A DNA stretch of 40,744 nucleotides from a virus: the IMG/VR virus record IMGVR_UViG_3300020452_000858, positions 1-40,744 of that record, one strand, 5' to 3'. Shown here piece after piece: positions 1 to 8,667 of this stretch. The position numbers and the translations under genes were made by a program. Positions within the stretch are counted from its first letter, which is position 1. Each line of letters starts with the position of its first letter. The notes beneath the pieces are model-generated. The model was not told the DNA's origin, did no database searches, and worked only from the letters and a program-made list of their open reading frames with translations.

Positions 1-1
1 G

Positions 2-118
2 CTTTCACGGCTTGCTCGGAAGCTTAAAGAAGAAGGTAAGGCCGGCAGCTTAATTGATGCACACCGAATTGCCAAAACTGAGCGGCCTGATTTAGTCGCC
101 GCACTAAAGGAGAACTAG
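2..118 (+). CDS. C-terminal end of probable head maturation protease/scaffold (partial)
   Basis: An open frame enters from the left edge and stops with TAG at 116-118. It encodes 38 residues rich in Lys, Arg and Ala, in a helical style (ARKLKEEGKAG, then AHRIAKTERPDLVAALKEN). This resembles the tail end of phage protease/scaffold fusions, and the position directly before a decoration protein and the major capsid protein fits that role. The AAAGGAG ribosome binding site of the next gene lies inside its last codons, so the two are translationally coupled. Function is inferred from position and composition only; the catalytic part lies outside the window. Confidence 0.5.
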   Translation, partial: LSRLARKLKEEGKAGSLIDAHRIAKTERPDLVAALKEN

Positions 119-121
119 AAA

Positions 122-538
122 ATGGCTGTTTTCGTTCCAGTAGAAGATCCAAAAGCAACTGCCACCGCTGGCGCTGCTATTTCAGAAGGTGTTTTCGTAA
201 AGTACAATGCCGCAGGGACCAAGGTTGAAGTATGCGACGGGCCCGACAAGCACTGCGCAGGTGTTGCGGCTGAAGCTGCAGCGGCTGACGGTGACGATAT
301 TCGCGTCTATTCGCTTGATCAGTATGCACGTGTAGTTGCAGGGGAAGCGCTCGTTGCGTCAAACGGAATTGGTGATTGTCGTCTAACTGCATCGGCAGCG
401 GGCAAGGCTGTCAAGGCTGGAAACACGCAAGCAATTCTTGCAATGTGGTGTCCAAAGCCAGGCGAATCCGCGGCCGACGGTGATTTCATCACGGTGCAGT
501 TGATTCAGGGCGGCGGCAAGCTAGTTGACGACGCATAA
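122..538 (+). CDS. Capsid decoration protein (DUF2190-like)
   Basis: A 138-residue, Ala/Gly/Val-rich protein with short beta-strand segments and no membrane segment. The pattern of an N-terminal stretch with GAAISEGVFVKYNAAG followed by a middle AGVAAEAAAADGDDIRVYSLDQ resembles small head decoration/stabilisation proteins (DUF2190 type) that cap the capsid surface. It starts 3 bases after the preceding stop with a strong AAAGGAG site and is followed 24 bases later by the major capsid gene, the usual decoration-capsid order. The assignment rests on context and general sequence style; a minor structural protein is the alternative. Confidence 0.65.
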   Translation: MAVFVPVEDPKATATAGAAISEGVFVKYNAAGTKVEVCDGPDKHCAGVAAEAAAADGDDIRVYSLDQYARVVAGEALVASNGIGDCRLTASAAGKAVKAGNTQAILAMWCPKPGESAADGDFITVQLIQGGGKLVDDA

Positions 539-562
539 ACATTTATTTAGGAGTATTTAAAA

Positions 563-1669
563 ATGTCACTTAACTATCAATCTTTGAATCCCAAAAGTAT
601 TCTAAGGGATGCACTCATAGATCCTAGCCCCGACTTGGCGGGCATGGAGCTGGCTTACCCAAAAATCTTTGGCATTCCTGGAATTGCTGAGGGCGGAATT
701 GCGCGCGGCCGTGCAATCGATCTCACAGGCAATCCGGGTTTTCTTCATGGCAAGCTTTTAGTTCGCAACAAGCGCGACCTTTTAGGCGCGGCGGCTGAGG
801 GTAGTGTGGCTAAGCCAATCAACAGCCCGCGTGATAACGTCGAGCGGTTCTCTTACAATGAGGTTGAGTTCAGCCTTAAGCAGTTTGACGGGCGCACCAC
901 TATTCCATTGCCGTTTCTGGAGAATGGTTTCTTGTCTTCTGAAGATGAAGAAATGAGCCTTGTACAAAGAGCAATGATGAGCGTGCACGTGAAGCTTGAG
1001 CGGTATGCATCTGCATTTTTCACGGAATATCAGGCAGGCGGTGATCGGGCTCCGGCCGGATGGCACGTTGAGCAGTGGACCAATGCAGGCGGATTGAACG
1101 GCACCGACATTGACAGCTCCACAGATTTCATGTCTGTTATGTCAAGCGCCATTGATGCCGCACGCTTGCGCTCCACAGCCCCTGTAAACTGCATGATCCT
1201 CGGTAGAGGATTGGCCGAAAAGCTTGCAAGAGAGCCAAGCGTTTTGGGTCGCAGCATTGTCGGCACATCTGCGCAGGGAATCAGCCAGGTTAACGGACTA
1301 ACCGCAGCGCCTATCAGCCACGTTGAGAATGTATTGCGCGAGTATTTGGGTTTTGATGAGATCCATATTTCTGGCGCAATTCAAGACTCTGCAAATCACG
1401 GCCAACCTTCATCTAAATCCTATATTTTCCCTAATGACCGATGCTGGATTGGGTCCGCTGGATCTTTGGAGCTGTCCGTAAGAAGCGGCCAGACGCCTAG
1501 AGTCATCAGCGGAGCAGGCGCCTTTGCTAAGCTCATCGGGAAAATGGACGTGCAAATGGGTCCAGAACCTGGTGTAATGCCTCAGAATTTCGAGGCAATT
1601 GCGGAATATTTCTGCGAGTCAGTTGCTCTCGATACTGACAAGGGGACAATCATTCACAGCATGTCGTAA
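563..1669 (+). CDS. Major capsid protein
   Basis: A 368-residue protein in the canonical slot between the decoration protein and head-completion genes, with a TAGGAG ribosome binding site. It is soluble and mixed alpha/beta. The middle holds a long acidic helix region (SSEDEEMSLVQRAMMSVHVKLERYASAFF, about residues 126-154), and the C-terminal half has beta-rich segments (IFPNDRCWIGSAGSLELSVR). The length fits HK97-fold capsid proteins without the large N-terminal scaffold, which here probably belongs to the truncated upstream gene. No motif is diagnostic by eye, so the call relies on size, position and translation signals. This is the most likely major virion protein of the window. Confidence 0.8.
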   Translation: MSLNYQSLNPKSILRDALIDPSPDLAGMELAYPKIFGIPGIAEGGIARGRAIDLTGNPGFLHGKLLVRNKRDLLGAAAEGSVAKPINSPRDNVERFSYNEVEFSLKQFDGRTTIPLPFLENGFLSSEDEEMSLVQRAMMSVHVKLERYASAFFTEYQAGGDRAPAGWHVEQWTNAGGLNGTDIDSSTDFMSVMSSAIDAARLRSTAPVNCMILGRGLAEKLAREPSVLGRSIVGTSAQGISQVNGLTAAPISHVENVLREYLGFDEIHISGAIQDSANHGQPSSKSYIFPNDRCWIGSAGSLELSVRSGQTPRVISGAGAFAKLIGKMDVQMGPEPGVMPQNFEAIAEYFCESVALDTDKGTIIHSMS

Positions 1670-1697
1670 GCGTGAGTGAAAAAAAGGAGCTGACGAG

Positions 1698-2129
1698 ATG
1701 AGTGACGAGCTAAAGCCATATCGATTAAACGGTTTTAAATTTTTACACGACAGCCGTGGCAGATATATCACTGACGGCGGTGTGGCTTGGCTCGATGACT
1801 CACGAGCGCGGAAGATTTTCAGTACCCTTAAGTATGAGGGGAATGAAGACCAGCTGGTGCTTGAAGTCTCAAAGATGAAAGAAGAGTCTGCACCAGAATC
1901 CCCGACCCGTGGTGCAGATGTTCCAGCGGGCGAGGATGGCGAAGATCGAGATTTACTCTCCGTTGTCTCGGTTGAAGCTGTCCTCGCCTTGCATTTTAAA
2001 AAGCGAAAAAAGATTGCGTCCTTCCTAGTGGGCGCAGATGTTGATTCTACTAAAGAGGCGGACGAGCTTATCAAGGCCGCAAGCGTCGAAGACTTGGCGC
2101 AGCTAGTAGACAATCTAGACGAGGACTAA
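1698..2129 (+). CDS. Hypothetical head-region protein
   Basis: A 143-residue acidic protein with an AAGGAG site. The N-terminal third (residues 1-60) looks like a small globular domain (YRLNGFKFLHDSRGRYITDG, WLDDSRARKIF). The middle is a charged linker rich in Glu, Pro and Ser. The C-terminal 50 residues form a Lys-rich then acidic helical hairpin (LHFKKRKKIASFL, then EADELIKAASVEDLAQLVDNLDED). It sits between the capsid and minor head genes, where head-completion or assembly factors are usual. I do not recognise a family; the role in head assembly is inferred from position only. Confidence 0.75.
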   Translation: MSDELKPYRLNGFKFLHDSRGRYITDGGVAWLDDSRARKIFSTLKYEGNEDQLVLEVSKMKEESAPESPTRGADVPAGEDGEDRDLLSVVSVEAVLALHFKKRKKIASFLVGADVDSTKEADELIKAASVEDLAQLVDNLDED

Positions 2130-2131
2130 CC

Positions 2132-3109
2132 ATGCCCCCGCCAAACTTCAGGCGGCTCTTGGAAACTGCCTTTGAGATTCAAGAAACGGCGACCGACGAC
2201 TTTGAAGATCTAGCCGAAGATTTAGCCGAGAACATCGGGCGAAGGCTAGCCGCATCTATGGGCGTAGACCCGGACACGGTTTTCCCGCCAGACGGGTCAG
2301 ACGGTCGGAAGGTGGGGCGCACCAATTTTGAGAGATTGCTGCAGAGTGTTTCGGGAGACGATGCGGTCAAGGCTGTCGTTATGGCGTCGGACCTTGCAGA
2401 CCTTGAAGATTTTGTGGCTGAAAGTGGCAGCTTAGCCGCTAGAGAGCGCATACAGCGCGCAGTGTCCAGTCTGGCAGGTATTGCGGAATCGTCGCTTGTA
2501 GCGCAAGGAATAGCCGCACAGGGCGCGCTCGATACCGTGGCGGCCGAGGCGCTTATTGGTACATACATCACAAACAATCTGGACGAGGCTTTGCGGTCAA
2601 CTATTGATCGCGCGGCTGCGTTGCGCATCAGGCAGGGCATTTTGTCAAATATGGGGCGAATGTCAATTGCTGAAGTAGCGCAACAGATAGCCCTAGAGCA
2701 GTCTGCGTCCGTGCCGATGGCTACAACGGAGGCGCGTACCCGACTGGCAGAAGCTGACCGATTTGTGAACGAGACCACACGCCAAAGCCTTGACCCGAAA
2801 GGTGAGCGGTTTCTGCTTGCATACTTAGGACCCGATGACCGCATAACGAGACCATTTTGTGATCATCTGGTGAATAAGGCGTTTACGGTAGAAGACTTTA
2901 ATAAAGCGCGAAACAGTCAAACGGCAACTCATCCAAGGATCAGCGGGGGCGGATATAATTGCAGGCATGACGTCCGCGCAGTCATCAATGATGACAAAGT
3001 TTTATCCGACTTACGCCTACAACGTGGTACACTTTCCGACATAAAGAAAGCCAATGCGTCAGCTAAGGCAAAGAGGCGCAAGAAAAAAAGAAGGGGGAGG
3101 CGTAAATGA
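2132..3109 (+). CDS. Minor head protein, Mu gpF-like head morphogenesis domain
   Basis: A 325-residue protein, mostly helical, ending in a Lys/Arg-rich tail (KRRKKKRRGRRK). The C-terminal region (about residues 225-290) matches the signature of Mu F-like minor head proteins: an RPFCDHLVNKAFTVEDF segment followed by GGGYNCRHDVRAVI, with the conserved Cys/His pattern typical of that family. These proteins sit near the portal vertex and help head maturation. In many phages the gene follows the portal gene; here it follows the capsid gene, an unusual order. The stop overlaps the next ATG (ATGA). The basic tail could contact DNA. Confidence 0.75.
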   Translation: MPPPNFRRLLETAFEIQETATDDFEDLAEDLAENIGRRLAASMGVDPDTVFPPDGSDGRKVGRTNFERLLQSVSGDDAVKAVVMASDLADLEDFVAESGSLAARERIQRAVSSLAGIAESSLVAQGIAAQGALDTVAAEALIGTYITNNLDEALRSTIDRAAALRIRQGILSNMGRMSIAEVAQQIALEQSASVPMATTEARTRLAEADRFVNETTRQSLDPKGERFLLAYLGPDDRITRPFCDHLVNKAFTVEDFNKARNSQTATHPRISGGGYNCRHDVRAVINDDKVLSDLRLQRGTLSDIKKANASAKAKRRKKKRRGRRK

Positions 3110-4101
3110 TCTTTCAAGTTCAAATAGGACAAGCCGAGTCTTTCAGGTGGTCTCCGCCATATTTGCCAGACCCTTCCGCGGCCCACAGTGTCACATTTTA
3201 CGCTAACGGGTTAAGCATAACAAAAACGCTTTCTGCGAAGTCTTCGCGAGCTGTGACCTCTGTGCCTGATCGCTTCAAGGTTCAGGTTGGCGCAATCGGC
3301 ACAGGTGACGTGGCTGGTGAGGTTGGCGAGCCTGGCGGACTTTATTGGCTGCACCTTTTCGGCTTTGGTCAGTTTCAGGTCCGCATTTCGCACCTAGACG
3401 ACACATCAAACCAGCTTATACTTTCGGAGCCTTTGCCTGTAGGAATCCCGTCAGACGCAAGCGGGACGCTCTATCATAACGATTGGAGGGCCACACTTTC
3501 CTCTGATGAGCTTGGCACGGCAATTGATCGCTCGGGGTATTATTTAATCAACTACACAATTGATGATGCGCCATTACATGACATTGGGACGCGAACAAAA
3601 ACAGAGCGAGGGCGTTTACGTGTAGTTCGTGCAAGCTTTGAAACTGGGCTTAGTTCAAACGACCTACTAACTCTGGTGCCGCAACTTGAAGCAACGCGCC
3701 CTGCAAATCGGGAAGGATGGCAGCCATACATTGAGAGGTATGACATTATAGGTGAAATTGAAGCGTTGTTGCCTTCAAACCGCTTTGCGGATATGGCGCT
3801 AGGTGAGCAGTTTAGACGCGCCCACGCCTTATTTGTGGCCGCATCTTTGGCTGAGATTGGATATGCGCCAAACGTTGACCCAGAGAAAATGCGCACCGCT
3901 GCCGATGCTGAGCTGCGGCGGCAATTGTCGAGGATCCATTGGCTCGATTTAGACAATGATGCGGCGGTGGATGACGCTGAAAAGCTGCTAAATAGTGAGC
4001 GGCTTGTGGCCATTACCAGGTCAAGCAATAGCGAGACAAAGAAAGACTATGATGACCAAAAGCGGTTTAGGCCTGTCTTAAACAATGCGGACGACAGGTG
4101 A
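3106..4101 (+). CDS. Hypothetical structural protein, head-tail junction region
   Basis: A 331-residue protein translationally coupled to the minor head gene through an ATGA overlap. The N-terminal half (1-170) is beta-rich with aromatic residues (FRWSPPYLPDP, LYWLHLFGFGQFQVRISHLD). The C-terminal half (about 190-331) is helical and charged (FADMALGEQFRRAHALFVAASLAEIGYAP, then AEKLLNSERLVAITR). No family is recognised by eye. Position between head and fibre genes suggests a connector, head-completion or virion-associated protein. No membrane or signal segment is visible. Confidence 0.75.
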   Translation: MIFQVQIGQAESFRWSPPYLPDPSAAHSVTFYANGLSITKTLSAKSSRAVTSVPDRFKVQVGAIGTGDVAGEVGEPGGLYWLHLFGFGQFQVRISHLDDTSNQLILSEPLPVGIPSDASGTLYHNDWRATLSSDELGTAIDRSGYYLINYTIDDAPLHDIGTRTKTERGRLRVVRASFETGLSSNDLLTLVPQLEATRPANREGWQPYIERYDIIGEIEALLPSNRFADMALGEQFRRAHALFVAASLAEIGYAPNVDPEKMRTAADAELRRQLSRIHWLDLDNDAAVDDAEKLLNSERLVAITRSSNSETKKDYDDQKRFRPVLNNADDR

Positions 4102-4110
4102 GGTGAGCCA

Positions 4111-4488
4111 ATGCAGATAGTTAGAGACCTGCAAGTGAAAGCAATGGCTCATGCAGTAATTAATTTCACATCATCAGAATGGACGGAAATCGATCTTTCT
4201 ACGGTGGGGCCAAATCTTACAGAAAAGCAACCCGGGGAAGATGTGCAGAGCGTACTTATCCACAATAAGTCAGGAAGCTCTAGCGCGGCACATATAGTCT
4301 TCAAAAGAGACCCGGGCGCAGGCATACCCGCCAGCCACGGCTTTGAGATTGAAGTGGGCGGCGTGTTGCAAGAGGGCACAGTTAAGAATATCAGGTACCT
4401 ATCTTTACGGGGTGCAACTGGTAGTGGTACAGTCAAACTCATACTCAGGTCGCACAGGACAGCACAAGAGGCGCCCTGGGGTAACTAA
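4111..4488 (+). CDS. Hypothetical small beta-sandwich virion protein
   Basis: Encodes 125 residues starting at the first ATG after a GAGGTGAG site; a second in-frame ATG at 4144 (residue 12) is an alternative start. The protein is almost entirely beta-strand in character (alternating hydrophobic residues, VQSVLIHNKSG, IVFKRDPGAGIPASHGFEIEVGG, GTVKLILRSH). Such small beta proteins near fibre genes are often adaptor or fibre-accessory proteins. Function is unknown; its neighbours are an apparent fibre fragment and a long tail fibre. Confidence 0.65.
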   Translation: MQIVRDLQVKAMAHAVINFTSSEWTEIDLSTVGPNLTEKQPGEDVQSVLIHNKSGSSSAAHIVFKRDPGAGIPASHGFEIEVGGVLQEGTVKNIRYLSLRGATGSGTVKLILRSHRTAQEAPWGN

Positions 4489-4499
4489 CGGAGGGCAGC

Positions 4500-4961
4500 A
4501 TGGTCAAGGGCTTTTACAGCCCGCCGCCAGTCGGACAGCCATCAACGGGCACAGTCCAGGGTAGCGATTCAAGCGGCGATACAGGTCTTACAGTAGCGGA
4601 CGGGCAGGCCGGGCTGCGCACTGATGGAGTTTCGCAGCTTTTAGCCACTGGTGACGGCGTGACCATGAGAGTGCCTATCCGTGCAGTTGCTGCAAGTGAT
4701 TCGCCCTATACTGTATCGTTGACAGATCATGTGATTCTTGTGGATAGCGCGCTGGGAGCAGTTGACATTTCTTTGCCTTCGGCGGTGACAGCCGCCAACC
4801 GCCGTTATATAATAAAAGACAAAGGGGCGGCCGGAAGTAATGCTGTGAGCATTGCTGCGACGAGTGGAAATGTTGACGGGTTTGCATCCGTTTCAATCGT
4901 AAATTCGTTTGCACATCTGGCAGTTGTGTCTGATGGCTCAAATTATTGGGTGATAGAATAA
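4500..4961 (+). CDS. Short fibre-like protein with appendage-type C-terminus
   Basis: A 153-residue protein with a GGAGGG site. The N-terminus is Gly/Ser/Thr-rich. The C-terminal half (about residues 80-153) carries the strand pattern found at the ends of phage fibres and appendages: ISLPSAVTAANRRYIIKDKG followed by VSIVNSFAHLAVVSDGSNYWVIE. That pattern forms a beta-structured tip. It lies directly upstream of the long tail fibre. It may be a short tail or head fibre, or an accessory tip. No catalytic residues are apparent. Confidence 0.6.
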   Translation: MVKGFYSPPPVGQPSTGTVQGSDSSGDTGLTVADGQAGLRTDGVSQLLATGDGVTMRVPIRAVAASDSPYTVSLTDHVILVDSALGAVDISLPSAVTAANRRYIIKDKGAAGSNAVSIAATSGNVDGFASVSIVNSFAHLAVVSDGSNYWVIE

Positions 4962-5022
4962 CCGTTGAGCGTTTAGCCTGTGCCTCTTCGGTTGTAAAAA
5001 AAAACAGGCCGGAGAAACAAAA

Positions 5023-7695
5023 ATGGCTCAAGGTATTTTTCTGCACGATTACAACACTGGCGGAAAGCTTTATGACGGCGATGTAGGGACGGCGGCTAAC
5101 CAGCTGGCAAACAAGGCCTATGTCACGGCAAACGCTCTATTGAAGTCTGACAATTTAAGCAGTGTCGCAAATAAGGGCACCGCGCGAACCAATCTTGGTG
5201 TTGCAATTGGAAGTGACGTGCAGGCGTATTCAATTCGCCTCGGAGAGCTGGCTGCCCTTTCTCAAAGCGATGGGTCAATCGTTGTTTCTGATGGAACCAG
5301 CTTTGTTTTTGAATCAGGCGCAACGGCTCGCACATCTTTAGGCGTGGATGCCGCAGGCACAGACAACTCGACAAATGTGACGCTTGCGGGCAAGGATTAC
5401 GCCAGCATTTCAGGACAGGCAATCACGTTTGGTCAGGTCGACTTAACTGACGACGTGACTGGAACGCTGCCGATTGCAAACGGCGGTATTGGTGCAACGT
5501 CTGCACCGATGGTTGGCGTGATTACTGCCGCCGACGCTGCCGCGGTTCGCGCTTTGATTGACTTGGAGCCAGGAACTGACGTCCAAGCATATGATGCAGA
5601 GCTGGCAGCTTTGGCCGGGCTCACAAGCGCAGCCAACAAGATTCCAATGTTTTCTGGTAGCGGGACCGCCAGCCTGGTCTCGTTTTTAGATGAGGATGAT
5701 CTTTCTAGCGACTCATCAAGCGCGGTTCCGTCTCAGCAATCAGTTAAAGCTTACGTTGACGGCGTGCGATCAGGTCTTGACATAAAAGACTCTGTACGAG
5801 TTGCCACGACAGCGGCCGGCACTCTTGCAAGCTCTTTCGCAAATGGCCAAACCGTTGACGGTGTAACGCTTGCGACTGGTGACCGAATCTTGGTGAAAGA
5901 CCAAAGCGATGCCAGCGAAAACGGTATCTTTACAGTCAACGCGAGCGGCGCACCCACACGCGCAACAGACTGTGACGCAACTGGTGAAGTGACGGCGGGC
6001 CTTTTTGTTTTTGTTGCCGAGGGTACATCAAACTCGGATGCGGGTTTTGTTCTGACGACTAATGACGGCACAGGTGATCTCGATCCTAATACGTCAAGCC
6101 GGTATACGGGATTCGATCCAACGTTTGGATCAGCTACCAGTGTGTCAGGTGTCACTCTAAGCTCAGCCACACTAAATTCGTCTACTGGCTACATTTCGTA
6201 CTCAGCAGGCAACACAGGCGTGACTTTCCCGAATCAGGGTGTGATCATTCTTAGCGACGGATCCGACACTATTGCCTACCGATTGGGCAGCAACTCTGCA
6301 ATGAGTTCTGGCAGTGGTAGCATTCAGCTAATGAGCGGAAACCCATACAACGACGCGCAAGGCGAAAGCAGTGTGTCTTCAATGTCTGCGTCTTCTGTTA
6401 CGTCAATTTCATACAAGTCGCTTTCGGCGGAAGGTCTACAGAGAACCATAAACAGTTCCAGTATTACCCATACCAGTACGTCCTTACTTTTCCAGGGCGG
6501 CGGAAACTGGGGTGGCGGAAGTGTGCCATCTGGTAAATTTATTGAATTTAAGGCAAGCGGAAGCACTCCGTACTACTACAGAACCACAAGCGCTCTTTCA
6601 AATGGGGACTCTTTCATTTCAGTAGTGGCAGACACTGATTCATCAGACAGTGCAACTTGGACGGTGTACCCTGGCGCTTCAACGCCCATGAATTTCTTTG
6701 ATTCTCAGGGTTCGGCGGCGCTTACGCCCGGCACTTCAGATCTGGCTTTCACTCAATTTTCTGGCGCTGGTCAGATTACCGCGGGCGACGGTCTTCAAAA
6801 AAGCGGCAATTCAATTTCTGCAGACCTTAAAGCAAACGGCGGTCTAGTTATCGAAAGCGGAGAGATTGCCATTGACCTGGGCGCGAGCAGCATTACAGGC
6901 GCTCTAGCAAATGGTGACCTTGCTAATTCCGCTGTTACGCTGAGCCAAGGTGCAGGCATGGCCGCAATGGGCTCCGTTTCTCTTGGCGGCTCCGTAACTG
7001 TTGCCGTTGATGGTGTGTTGGAAGATCTTGACACTTTGGGCGCTGCGGCTTCGGATGGCCAGTTCATCGTTGCAACTGGTTCAGGGGCCTTTGCCTATGA
7101 ATCAGGCGCAACCGTCAGAACTTCTCTTGGGTTAGGCTCTGCGGCGGTAGAAGCTTCTTCTGCATTCCAGGCTGCGGACGCTGAGCTTTCAGCGTTGGCG
7201 GGCTTAACGTCAGCCGCTGACAAGGGAATTCAATTTACTGGCAGCGGAAGCGCGGGCACCTTTGATCTTACGGCAGCAGGTAAGGCGCTGCTTGATGATG
7301 CTAACGCAGCGGCACAGCGCACGACGCTTGGACTAGGGTCTGCATCTGGCGAAGGTGTGACGATTTTGGAAGAGGATCTTGCAAGCTCTGACCCGTCAAG
7401 TATTGCAAATGTAGGCGCCATGAAAGGTCTCTATATTTTCGACCTTAGTGGAGCAAATAGCCCCAAGGCGCTATCATTACCCACGACCGCAGGCCAGACC
7501 GTAGGCGCAAAAGTAACTTTTAAAATCAAGGATACCGTTGGCAGTGGGTCAAGTCTTGTGATTTCTGGGCAGTCTAACCAGAAGATTGATGCCACTGCTT
7601 CAATCACACTTGATCAACAATATCAGTCTGTAACATTGGTGCTTTCTACAGCCTTCACAGGCTCAAGCGCCATACAGTGCTGGGTTGCCATCTAG
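5023..7695 (+). CDS. Long tail fibre protein with internal repeats
   Basis: An 890-residue fibre, rich in Ser, Ala, Gly, Thr and Asp and poor in Cys, with a CGGAGA site. Repeated fibre units are visible. TARTNLGV, ATARTSLGV, ATVRTSLGLG and QRTTLGLG mark four copies of one motif. DVQAYDAELAALAGLTSA and AADAELSALAGLTSA mark a second. Residues about 240-370 match a segment common in phage fibres (GVTLATGDRILVKDQS, NGIFTVN, AGLFVFVAEGT). The C-terminus (790-890) is a beta-rich tip. It should trimerise and contact the host surface. It is followed at once by a bidirectional terminator. No chaperone gene follows it. Confidence 0.85.
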   Translation: MAQGIFLHDYNTGGKLYDGDVGTAANQLANKAYVTANALLKSDNLSSVANKGTARTNLGVAIGSDVQAYSIRLGELAALSQSDGSIVVSDGTSFVFESGATARTSLGVDAAGTDNSTNVTLAGKDYASISGQAITFGQVDLTDDVTGTLPIANGGIGATSAPMVGVITAADAAAVRALIDLEPGTDVQAYDAELAALAGLTSAANKIPMFSGSGTASLVSFLDEDDLSSDSSSAVPSQQSVKAYVDGVRSGLDIKDSVRVATTAAGTLASSFANGQTVDGVTLATGDRILVKDQSDASENGIFTVNASGAPTRATDCDATGEVTAGLFVFVAEGTSNSDAGFVLTTNDGTGDLDPNTSSRYTGFDPTFGSATSVSGVTLSSATLNSSTGYISYSAGNTGVTFPNQGVIILSDGSDTIAYRLGSNSAMSSGSGSIQLMSGNPYNDAQGESSVSSMSASSVTSISYKSLSAEGLQRTINSSSITHTSTSLLFQGGGNWGGGSVPSGKFIEFKASGSTPYYYRTTSALSNGDSFISVVADTDSSDSATWTVYPGASTPMNFFDSQGSAALTPGTSDLAFTQFSGAGQITAGDGLQKSGNSISADLKANGGLVIESGEIAIDLGASSITGALANGDLANSAVTLSQGAGMAAMGSVSLGGSVTVAVDGVLEDLDTLGAAASDGQFIVATGSGAFAYESGATVRTSLGLGSAAVEASSAFQAADAELSALAGLTSAADKGIQFTGSGSAGTFDLTAAGKALLDDANAAAQRTTLGLGSASGEGVTILEEDLASSDPSSIANVGAMKGLYIFDLSGANSPKALSLPTTAGQTVGAKVTFKIKDTVGSGSSLVISGQSNQKIDATASITLDQQYQSVTLVLSTAFTGSSAIQCWVAI

Positions 7696-7701
7696 TGCAT
7701 A

Positions 7702-7727
7702 ACAGCCCGCCCTATGGGGCGGGCTGT
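7702..7727. terminator. Bidirectional hairpin terminator between fibre and ERF genes
   Basis: A perfect 11-bp stem (ACAGCCCGCCC / GGGCGGGCTGT) closes a TATG loop in the 37 bases between two convergent genes: the fibre (stop at 7695) and the ERF gene (stop at 7733, minus strand). The T-tracts on either side are weak, but the stem is very GC-rich. It probably stops transcription from both sides. Confidence 0.75.
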
Positions 7728-7732
7728 CCTTC

Positions 7733-8470
7733 CTACTTCTGACACTCCACAAGGAGATCACGAAGAACGCAGATTGCATGCAAATCGTTGCAGCCATCAA
7801 TGTCGTTCACATTTCGCATGCCAGCAACCACAGCCTCAGGCCAGTTGTCCCGCTTGGGGCCCCCGGCTTTCTCATACTCAGCTCTGCTCATGGTGCGCGC
7901 CCGTTCTAATATGTCAGACCTTTTTAGGTTTGAAGTGGCGCGGTCGGCCATGTCCGACAGCTCACCGAGTGTTTTGGATGGAGTCGGCGGCTCTTTCCAG
8001 CCCATAATCCTCAAAAGCTTTAGGCCTGGCGCCTCGCTTGATCCATCGTCATCATTTCCCCAGGGCGGCGTCTTCGCCTTTCGCTCTTCAAAATCTCTCT
8101 CAGTAATTGGCGCAATCCCTACCGCAGCCTGAAGCGCATACCGTCTTCCATATGTGTAGGCGCTCCCAAGCTCTTGCATTTCGTTGTTTCTGCCATTGCT
8201 GGCAACCCTAAGCGGGCAGTACGTTGTGACCCATTCACCATCTTTAGCAAGGCGCGTGACGCAGCGCACCTTGCCGTCTTCTAGCTCTTCAATACCTTGG
8301 ATAAAGGAGATCCCGTTATTGCTTAGCGCCTCAATGGCCGCCTCCATAACCTCTTCCAGTGCGGCATAACTGTATCCGTGCCCCCTTGCGGTTTTAACCG
8401 CAGGCTTAAGATCCGACTGTGCTTTTGCTAGCGCCGCATCCAGCGCTGCCGTGTTGTCTGAAAATATCAT
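7733..8470 (-). CDS. erf: ERF-family single-strand annealing recombinase
   Basis: A 245-residue protein. The start is placed at the ATG at 8470, not at an ATG 14 codons upstream, because a CGGAGAGA site sits 5 bases before it. The N-terminal domain carries ERF family hallmarks: GYSYAALEEVMEAAIEALSN, a central strand region, and NEMQELGSAYTYGRRYAL followed by a short hydrophobic end, the most conserved ERF block. ERF proteins anneal complementary single strands and help circularise or recombine phage DNA. The C-terminal third is a charged linker plus small helical tail. It stands alone on the minus strand between tail genes, far from SSB (28.9 kb) and the YqaJ exonuclease (34.9 kb) that would be its functional partners. 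Confidence 0.9.
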   Translation of the reverse strand: MIFSDNTAALDAALAKAQSDLKPAVKTARGHGYSYAALEEVMEAAIEALSNNGISFIQGIEELEDGKVRCVTRLAKDGEWVTTYCPLRVASNGRNNEMQELGSAYTYGRRYALQAAVGIAPITERDFEERKAKTPPWGNDDDGSSEAPGLKLLRIMGWKEPPTPSKTLGELSDMADRATSNLKRSDILERARTMSRAEYEKAGGPKRDNWPEAVVAGMRNVNDIDGCNDLHAICVLRDLLVECQK

Positions 8471-8503
8471 TTTTCTCTCCGTTTTTTGTGCGTACATCTT
8501 AGG

Positions 8504-8531
8504 GTGACGCAATCCCCTTTCATGGTATAAT
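8504..8531 (+). promoter_or_regulatory. Sigma70-like promoter upstream of hairpin/terminator
   Basis: A perfect TATAAT -10 box (8526-8531) lies 16 bp after GTGACG (8504-8509), a 4/6 match to TTGACA. Initiation would fall near 8538, right at the first base of a hairpin. It faces rightward, away from the ERF gene, toward a strong terminator at 8570-8616 and then the tail-tip gene. No other rightward promoter of this quality is visible before that gene. Confidence 0.55.
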
Positions 8532-8537
8532 AAGGAC

Positions 8538-8616
8538 AGGGGCTTAGCCCCTGCCTTTCGCGATGGGTTGCGGGCGGCCGGCGCAGCTGTCCGCGCAGGC
8601 CGTCCGCTTTTTCTTT
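8538..8616 (+). ncRNA. Possible short structured RNA or leader attenuator
   Basis: If transcription starts near 8538, the RNA begins with a tight hairpin (CAGGGGC-TTA-GCCCCTG, 8537-8553). It then enters a second, larger stem ending in a T-tract at 8616. The product would be roughly 78 bases with two hairpins. It may be a stand-alone small RNA, or a 5' leader that controls read-through into the tail-tip gene at 8668. No open frame of useful size lies inside it. This is inferred from sequence alone. Confidence 0.35.
8570..8616 (+). terminator. Strong intrinsic terminator ahead of the tail-tip genes
   Basis: A 10-bp GC-rich stem (GCGGGCGGCC 8570-8579 with GGCCGTCCGC 8598-8607, one G-T pair) is followed by TTTTTCTTT (8608-8616). 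It fits a rho-independent terminator. It stands only 51 bases before the tail-tip start codon, an unusual place unless termination is regulated. On the other strand it lies upstream of the ERF gene and has no T-tract. Confidence 0.7.
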
Positions 8617-8626
8617 ATACCTCACT

Positions 8627-8642
8627 TTTTCCGCACGGAAAA
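8627..8642. repeat. 16-bp perfect inverted repeat, possible operator
   Basis: TTTTCCG-CA-CGGAAAA is a perfect palindrome directly after the terminator and 25 bases before the tail-tip start codon. It is too short and AT-flanked to be a good terminator. Its size and symmetry fit a dimeric protein binding site or a small leader hairpin. Confidence 0.45.
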
Positions 8643-8667
8643 CATTTATTTGAGAGATAATGACGGC

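Noticed and set aside
4970-5010. Inverted repeat GCCTGT...ACAGGC with an A-run just before the long tail fibre gene
   Set aside because: The stem is 6 bp with a loop of more than 20 bases and no T-tract on the plus strand; it does not make a believable terminator.
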